A stretch of 64,000 nucleotides of DNA from Lumnitzera littorea (Eukaryota > Streptophyta > Magnoliopsida > Myrtales > Combretaceae): the NCBI GenBank assembly GCA_024138015.1, contig JAMXBB010000003.1, forward strand, positions 36,383,832-36,447,831, given 5' to 3'. Of the stretch, positions 58,293 to 64,000 are shown in pieces. A program made the position numbers and the translations under genes. Position 1 is the stretch's first letter, and every line of letters begins with the position of its first letter. The notes below the pieces were generated by a model. The model searched no databases. It was not told the origin of the DNA and saw nothing but the letters and a program-made list of their open reading frames with translations.

Positions 58293-58545
58293 ATTTGGTA
58301 AACTACAGTGTGTAGTCTAATTTAGCAGTGTTGTCACTTTGATTTGGTAGACTATAGTGTATGGTCTAATTTGGCAGTGTTACCACTTTGATTTGGTGAA
58401 CTACAATGTGTAGTCTAATTTTGTAAAGCAAAGTTGGCAGTCTTACTCCTAAGTAGCTCCTTGTTACCCTTTTTGAAAATGGTAGACTATAGTGTGTAGT
58501 CCAATTTAGTGAGGGTCCTACGCCTAAGTAGCTCCTTATTGCCCA
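58293..58545. repeat. 49-bp tandem repeats with hairpin cores
   Basis: Units start atttggt at 58293, 58342 and 58391 (49-base period); a fourth core lies at about 58480. Each core is a near palindrome, for example TAGACTA-tagtgtg-TAGTCTA (about 58484-58504) and ACTACA-gtg-TGTAGT (58302-58316). The phrase cctaagtagctcctt(g/a)tt also occurs twice (about 58448 and 58532). Confidence 0.75.
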
Positions 58546-59182
58546 TAGGTTCTTAGATATTATATCTAGATGCTCAGCTATGTTTACTAACCGGAAGAAG
58601 ATTGGAGGGCATAGGATATCGGTATTGATGCATGCTACGTGCATGAGTATAGCATGTTGCATTGTGAGTAGTAAATGCCCAGTTAGGCGGATGCATACGT
58701 GAAGTTGAACTTGCAAGTTATGATTGAAATGTTTCAATTGTGATATGCAGTATTGTCTATCATATTGTTTATATTATGTTATTTGTTATCCATTTTCACT
58801 TAACTTTAGTAACTGAGGGGATAAAATATTTTATCCTCAAATTAATTGCATCATGAAGGGCCCAACACTAAGGGAGGATATATATACTGAGAGCGTAAGT
58901 CAGAGTCAGCGACTTTTGTATGGAACATGTTTAAGTCAGGAATCCTATTATTGTGAAGATAATAAAGAAAAATGTTCGTTTATATTTTGATGTAGATATT
59001 ATGTTGTACATATAAGTTGTACATATAAGTTGTAATAGAATATCTAATTAAACTCCGATATAGCAACCCTTTTATCATGTAAACAATGTTGTCTTTCGAT
59101 AAATGAGCAGGTTGAGTTAAGTTTTCAATAGATATTTCTATATGATGGTACATCCTGTGCTAAGTCGAGATATGACACATGA

Positions 59183-60539
59183 TAATAGTTATGTAATAAT
59201 AATTAATGATAGTGGTTACATAAATAATGATAAATAAAATAATAATTAATTGTAAAGATTAATATTGTGACAATATAAATAGTAGTAAATTATTAACAAA
59301 AATAGTTGTTAATTGATAAAAATCTTATTAGAAAATAGATCCCTAGGAGTTTTGTTTAGGGGAATAAGGAATGGGAATAGATCATCAAAAAATCAACAAA
59401 TAAAGGTATATATGATTGTAAAACAAAAACAACTTAAAATATCAAATAATTATACCTATAAGATATGTACATGTATAAGGCAGAGTTGATCATTTGAACA
59501 TTTCAATTCATAGACACGGATCCATATTAATAGAAACCTAGAATTATAGGAAAAAATAATGATGTGTTAAAAAAACAGGTACATATATAAATAATTGACT
59601 AACCTCAATTCTTTTTGAAAAGAGATAACAAAATAGGCAATTGAAATTAGAAAACAAGAAAATAAATTAAAGTTTGATAGCTTAAGTAGTTGACCAATCT
59701 ACCCATAGGTTCACTAAGGCGTTCATCTAAGTTGACTAAAGTGCATGTTACATATATAGCTAGAGGTTATATAAATATAACCTTAAAAATAACCAAATAG
59801 GTTCTATTTAATTAAAAGTAGTAAAACTTAGTATGAACCGTCTTAGCACCCTCCCCTAAAGATAAGGACATTAATAAAACAAGAAAATGTAACAATAACA
59901 ACAATGATAATGATGACGACGACAGAACATTCCATAATGTACCTAATTGTCTCACTAAATCTCTTTTAGTGAATGGAAATACAATAATAAGAAGAATTGG
60001 AATAATTTATAAATTTATATATATTAAAGTAACATAATGCATAATTAATAAAAGTTATAACCGATAAAGAATACCTAAAGAGAAAAGCATATAATTTCGT
60101 AAGCTATGAGATCAAAAGGGGGAAAAAATGTAAGTTATAGAGTCAATAGGAAAAAAGAAATGGTATGTTTCAAATGCACATAAGCATATACATACTTTAT
60201 GTATTGGAATCACGGATCCATAACCTTATTTCATATCCTTTCATATCAATTCATAATGCATCATATCATATCTTGGTAGTCTTTTATCATATATTGTCGA
60301 GTTTGTTGAGTTAAGTTGAGTCAAGTCAAGTTGTTGGTCATGCTTATCTACCCTAAGTTAGTGAGAGATCAGGTTTCACTAGTCTTACTCATAGGTACCC
60401 ATACTAATTACTAAGTTTCATGAAATACCAGTTTATAAAATTAGAGAAATAATAGAAAAAGAAAATAAAATATGCAACTATAAGATAAATGATGATTAAA
60501 CCAAATGTATAATTATAAAATAATAAAATAATGATAACT
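59183..60539. other. AT-rich DNA, nothing recognised
   Basis: No domain, terminal repeat or RNA gene seen. Contains a short gat/gac-rich patch near 59908. Confidence 0.4.
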
Positions 60540-61370
60540 TGATATTATTAAAACCCATTGGATGAATCTAGTTGTTTATTAGTGTCGTATAACCAATTAA
60601 AGATATGAGCTTTTTATGAGATTTAGGGATAAAAACAATGAAAAAAAAAAGAAGTAAATATTTTGGGGTTTTTGGTTTATAGAACAACTAAAAAGAAATG
60701 TTTTTGGATCTTATATTTAGCTAACAAAAAATAAAAGGATATGAAAGAGTATTGAATTAGATATGACTCACTAATTCAATAGTTGAACTTGGTTTGATTA
60801 ATTCCTACAAATAATATGACTCATGAATCTAGAAATCAATCAAACTACTATTGTAATTCGATATGACTCATGAGATTAAAATAATGGGGTTTCGAATCAC
60901 TCACTTGATATGACTCAAAGATGAATAAAACAAGGAAAGGAATGTCATAACAATTTGAATCCTTAGATCGATAAGACAAAAGAGTTTGGGATAAAACTTA
61001 GGAATTTTCATCAACAGTATTGATGTTAAAATGGAGTTTTCAAGGTTATAAATAGAGTTTAGTTAGGGTAAAATACAAATAAAGAAATATTACAATGTAA
61101 ATAAATGAATTGCACAAATTTATATATTGCCCATTTCATCACGATAAGGAAATTATATAAGGCTTAAGGTGGTACATGCCATAGACTCCTTACTGACACA
61201 TGTTGTGGACTCCTTTTAAGCAATACATGTGCCCTTTGCAATATTCCCTTATTAAATGGAATATACTCCATATAGTTTTCAATTGAGCCATAAATAATAA
61301 ATTTTCATGCAATATTTCATATACGCTTGAAGGCATACGTAGCCATTTTATCTTATGTCTTGATTGTTGG
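60540..61370 (-). repeat. 3' LTR (left) of the minus-strand gypsy remnant
   Basis: First about 210 bases match 62633-62840; the rest, up to the pol end near 61370, has no partner because the other LTR is truncated. It carries four TGACTCA heptamers (60764, 60817, 60864, 60911). Confidence 0.55.
60764..60917. promoter_or_regulatory. Cluster of four TGACTCA motifs
   Basis: TGACTCA at 60764-60770, 60817-60823, 60864-60870 and 60911-60917, each preceded by (g/a)ata. TGA(G/C)TCA is the core bound by GCN4/Opaque2-like bZIP proteins. Spacing of 47-53 bases suggests a decayed tandem repeat inside the LTR. Regulatory role is inference. Confidence 0.5.
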
Positions 61371-61676
61371 TCACATCATTCCCTTCCTCTTAGGAAAGAT
61401 TTGACCCAAATCTTCGAATGATAGCCCTCCTAGGTAAAAAATTAACTCGCAAAATTCTAAAATAAATAGAACATCATAGCTTATGTGCACAGGAAAGCCT
61501 GCTTCCTTGCATAATCTTACCACTCACCTTGTGCCCCATCAACCAAATTCAAATAACTAAGTAATTGCAAGAGCACAACTTTTGTAATACATCTTTTACT
61601 AGGATGTATTTGAATTTACACGTACTCTACTAGTGTATGTGTAATAAAATATGCTTTTAGATGTTGGTTCAAAACC

Positions 61677-61930
61677 TCATCTTTGACTACTCCATATCTT
61701 TTTGCTCAAAGTAGAGTTTAACTTGTCATTACAAGGGGCATATTGAATATTTTCCTCTAGGACTTCATCCTCTCTTTCAACTTTGATAACCTTTGTATCT
61801 TTTTTCTCCACATGGTCTTTAACTACAAGACTTGGACATTGAACAACAGAGTATCCAAACTCTAAGTACTTACAACACCTTTTCCTTAGTGGCTCCTTTC
61901 TACACATTTAGATTTGATCTCTTCAAAATC
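61677..61930 (-). pseudogene. Gag C-terminus with mutated zinc knuckle
   Basis: Minus strand reads CCKYLEFGYSVVQCPSL: a CX2CX4HX4C knuckle in which the second Cys and the His have become Tyr. EREDEVLEENIQYAPCNDKL follows, like the acidic segment between knuckle and protease in plant gypsy gag. It lies downstream, in element direction, of the protease piece, which is the reverse of the normal order. Confidence 0.6.
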
Positions 61931-61989
61931 TAGATAGGATTGCTTTTTAGTCCTTTACTACTACATTGAATTCTTAACTATTTCTAAAT

Positions 61990-62400
61990 CCTTCTTGACC
62001 CTCTTAATGGATGCGGGGCGCTACTTAATTCGTCTCTAAGCATGTAGGCAATAGGTATCATTAGACGAATTATACCATACACAATATCTAGAGTTCCAAG
62101 GTTTACCCAAACAAATATGACAATCCTTAAAGTTAGCAATATTGCACAATATCTCATCGTGGAATTCATCTTTAATAGTAAAGGCTAGTTAAGTTTGCTT
62201 TGTCTCTTGAATCACTTTACCATAAAAAATAAATTCATATGCCTTTAGGAAATCTATAATTTCAAAGCCTAATTTATTAACTATATCCTTAGAAATCAAA
62301 TTAACTGGATAGTTTCTAATTTGAAATAATAATATTCTTTGTCGAATTTGACATAAAAATAGAAATTTCTAGCCGCCATCTCAAAATAATCCATAGAATT
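61990..62400 (-). pseudogene. Gypsy protease fragment
   Basis: Minus strand in mixed frames reads QLISKDIVNKLGFEI, then FKDCHICLGKPWNSRYC and YNSSNDTYCL, matching the second half of plant gypsy proteases (LVSxxLVxKL ... CHxLLGRPW). The active-site D-x-G is not readable upstream. It follows the PBS after only about 200 bases, so gag is missing from its usual place. Confidence 0.6.
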
Positions 62401-62610
62401 CTCAATAACACGAAATCAACAAAATTCCAAATTTTTTCTTTTTTTAACAATCTCTTTTCCTTTTTTTCTCCTTTTTTTTTTTGTTCTTTTTAAAAGACTA
62501 GAATAAAACCCTAAATCTCTACAACTCCCACCAGATCTACAAATCTTAATCAACACTATAGTTCAAAAGATTAGATTGAAAATTCTTACCATTGTGAAGA
62601 GCACAAACTA

Positions 62611-62625
62611 TGGCTTTGATACCAA
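62611..62625 (-). other. Primer binding site of the minus-strand gypsy remnant
   Basis: Minus strand TTGGTATCAAAGCCA, one mismatch to TTGGTATCAGAGC over 13 bases, about eight bases inside the right LTR. Fixes the element orientation. Confidence 0.7.
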
Positions 62626-62859
62626 GATAATATGATCACAACTCGTTGGATGAATTAGCTATTTATTAATATTGCGTAACTGATTAAAGATATAAGCTTT
62701 TTAAAAGATTTAGAGATAAAAACAATGAGAAAAAAAGTAAATATTTTGGGTTTTTAGTTTATAGAATATCTGAAAAGAAATATTTTTATATTTTTATTTA
62801 AGGTAATGGAAAATAAAAAGGATATGAACAAGCATGGAAATACATCAGAAACTACATAG

Positions 62860-64000
62860 GTAAGTTCCGAAACTTCAAGATCATGAGTGTACAAATCCTA
62901 TCATCCACCTAAGTAGGTAATTGGAAACATACATGTAGGGGAAAGGACTAGAGCAAGTTTGTAAAATACTGAAAATCATTTTGCATTAGTATATGAAATT
63001 GAACTAAGCAAAGTGGATGAAGCCTTATCTGATACAATTTGGATTAATTCCATATAAGAATTAATTATACAATTCTAAAGAAATCAGGTGTGGGCTCTAG
63101 TTCTTAGACCTAAAAACAAATCAATGATTGGTACAAAATAGGTATTAAAAAATAAGTTAGATGAGCAAGACAAAATAATAAGAAATAAGGCTAAACTTAT
63201 AGCAAAAGGTTAGTCTCAAGAAGAAAGAATAGACTTTGATGAGACATAAGCACCGGTTGCATGTTTTGAAGCCATTAGACTATTGCTGGCTTTTGCATGC
63301 CATAAAGGTTTTAAGTTATTTTAAATAGATGTTCAAAGTGCATTTTTAAATGGTTATATAATAGAAGAAGTGTATGTTGAATAAACCTCTAGGTTTGAGG
63401 ACCTATTTAAAGAAGATTATGCCTATAAATTGAAAAAGACATTTCATATGTTAAAATAAGCACTTCGCACTTGGTATAAAAGACTTAGTGAATTTCTTAT
63501 TAAAAATGGATTCAATAGAGGACAAGTTGATACAACATTACTTATAAAATATTTTGATAATGATTTATTAGTGGCATAAATATATGTGGATGACATTATC
63601 TTTGGTTCCATTAACAAATGCTATTGCAAGGATTTCTCTAAAATTGATGTAGGTTGAGTTTACAATGTCCTTATTGGAAATTTCTTTCTCAGACTAAGAA
63701 ATTTGGGTGTGAAAATTCAAAGGAAGCTACAACTCCTATGTTAGCATTAACAAGGTTAGAACCGGATGAATCAAGTATGAAGATAAGTGAAAAACTTTAT
63801 AGAAGTTTAATTAGGTCACTATTGTATTTAATAGCTTCTTGACCTCATATTATTTTTAGTGTATACATATGTGCTAGATTTCAAGTTAAGCCAACTAAAA
63901 CACAATTAGTTGCAGTATAATGTATTTTTAAATATCTATTTAGCACATCTAAGTTAGGGATTTAGTATCCAAAAAATCATAATTTTGAGTTAATTAGATA
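62860..64000 (+). pseudogene. Copia (SIRE/Maximus-like) reverse transcriptase, runs off the window
   Basis: Starts with the segment before RT (VIGNIHVGERTRASL), then LSKVDEALSDTIWINSI, QVWALVLRPKNKSMIGTK, NKLDEQDKIIRNKAKLIAKG, then APVACFEAIRLLLAFACHKG, DVQSAFLNGYIIEEVYVE, YKLKKTFHMLK and the intact active site IYVDDIIFGSIN (about 63580-63615). After it about 20 residues are missing, and KFGCENSKEATTPMLALTRL, EKLYRSLIRSLLYLIAS and IIFSVYICARFQVKPTKTQL continue the RT/RNase H start. The motif set is typical of the SIRE/Maximus lineage. Many G-to-A stops. The 3' part lies beyond 64000. Confidence 0.85.

Larger units (their letters stand above)
55818..59177 (+). repeat. Solo LTR (3360 bp) of a long-LTR gypsy element
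   Basis: Starts TGTAGTACCTCGGG and ends CGAGATATGACA, flanked by catgg (55813-55817) and catga (59178-59182), a 4-of-5 target duplication. No PBS or coding sequence follows, so it is a solo LTR left by recombination. Layout matches the LTR at 20182-23728: TATA box at 56359-56367, a GC-rich leader at about 56480-56605 with an ATG, a donor-like GTAAGC at 56606, and a similar end. Confidence 0.75.
60540..62840 (-). mobile_element. Minus-strand gypsy remnant with shuffled gag/protease
   Basis: Direct repeats at 60540-60750 and 62633-62840 are LTR parts (shared ggatgaat, attaaagatat(g/a)agcttttt, gataaaaacaatgaga, gtaaatattttgggg). Inside the right copy the minus strand has the PBS TTGGTATCAAAGCC (62625-62612). 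Between are, on the minus strand, a protease piece, a gag end with zinc knuckle, and a pol C-terminus (GLSFEDLGQIF, KGNDVT at about 61433-61370). RT, RNase H and integrase are missing. The right LTR is cut at about 62840 next to a copia fragment. Confidence 0.65.

Noticed and set aside
58293..58545. Repeat array considered as CRISPR-like
   Set aside because: Eukaryotic LTR context, repeats are contiguous without unique spacers.
58366..58737. 123-codon minus-strand frame
   Set aside because: Lies within the solo LTR and is produced by the 49-bp hairpin repeats; repeated peptide text follows the DNA repeat.

Overview
This window is nuclear DNA of a flowering plant, most likely a eudicot. It holds one intact host gene, a seven-exon nuclear gene for plastid FtsZ2 (46352-52116, + strand) with GT-AG introns and a predicted chloroplast transit region. 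Nearly everything else recognisable is decayed transposable element sequence in AT-rich DNA. The element types (plant LINEs with RNase H, Ty3/gypsy elements of the Tat and long-LTR chromovirus-like types, a SIRE-like copia, a TRIM, MITEs) are typical of plants. No rRNA, tRNA, CRISPR or bacterial-style operon was recognised.

Layout. 1-12.8 kb: the 3' part of an old LINE (RT end, zinc-binding domain, RNase H), split inside RNase H by a nearly complete minus-strand Tat-type gypsy element (1319-12174; LTRs, PBS, gag, protease, RT, two RNase H domains, integrase, a tandem-repeat spacer and an opposite-strand extra ORF). 13.4-20.2 kb: a second, nearly full-length degenerate LINE with a 603-bp TRIM inserted between ORF1 and ORF2. 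20.2-27.4 kb: a gypsy element with a 3.5-kb LTR, PBS, an unrecognised extra ORF, gag, protease and the start of RT, then truncation. 27.7-29.0 kb: an inverted relative of that LTR. 29.3-34.0 kb: AT-rich DNA with two MITEs and microsatellites. 34.1-39.4 kb: a scrambled gypsy composite (three LTR-like blocks, one gag, two integrases). 39.4-45.0 kb: AT-rich DNA, a possible solo LTR and a hAT-type MITE with an 8-bp target duplication. 45.0-52.1 kb: the FtsZ2 promoter region and gene. 52.1-55.8 kb: 3' flank with one MITE. 55.8-59.2 kb: a 3.36-kb solo LTR. 60.5-62.8 kb: a minus-strand gypsy remnant. 62.8-64.0 kb: a SIRE-like copia RT running off the window.

Function. FtsZ2 is the only sequence with a conserved reading frame across exons; it forms the stromal ring that divides chloroplasts. 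The elements are dead, with catalytic residues lost (YVDD-type to YINS in the Tat RT, FADD-type to FTDN in the LINE RT), but they keep readable regulatory structure. The two most interesting signals are (a) the Tat element's opposite-strand ORF, which has its own TATA box and an intron-like interval on that strand, and (b) the extra ORF before gag in the 20.2-kb element: it has no ATG at its start, begins exactly at a 3' splice-site-like sequence, and is in phase with a short ATG-bearing leader inside the LTR. All domain calls and alignments were made by eye, without database searches.
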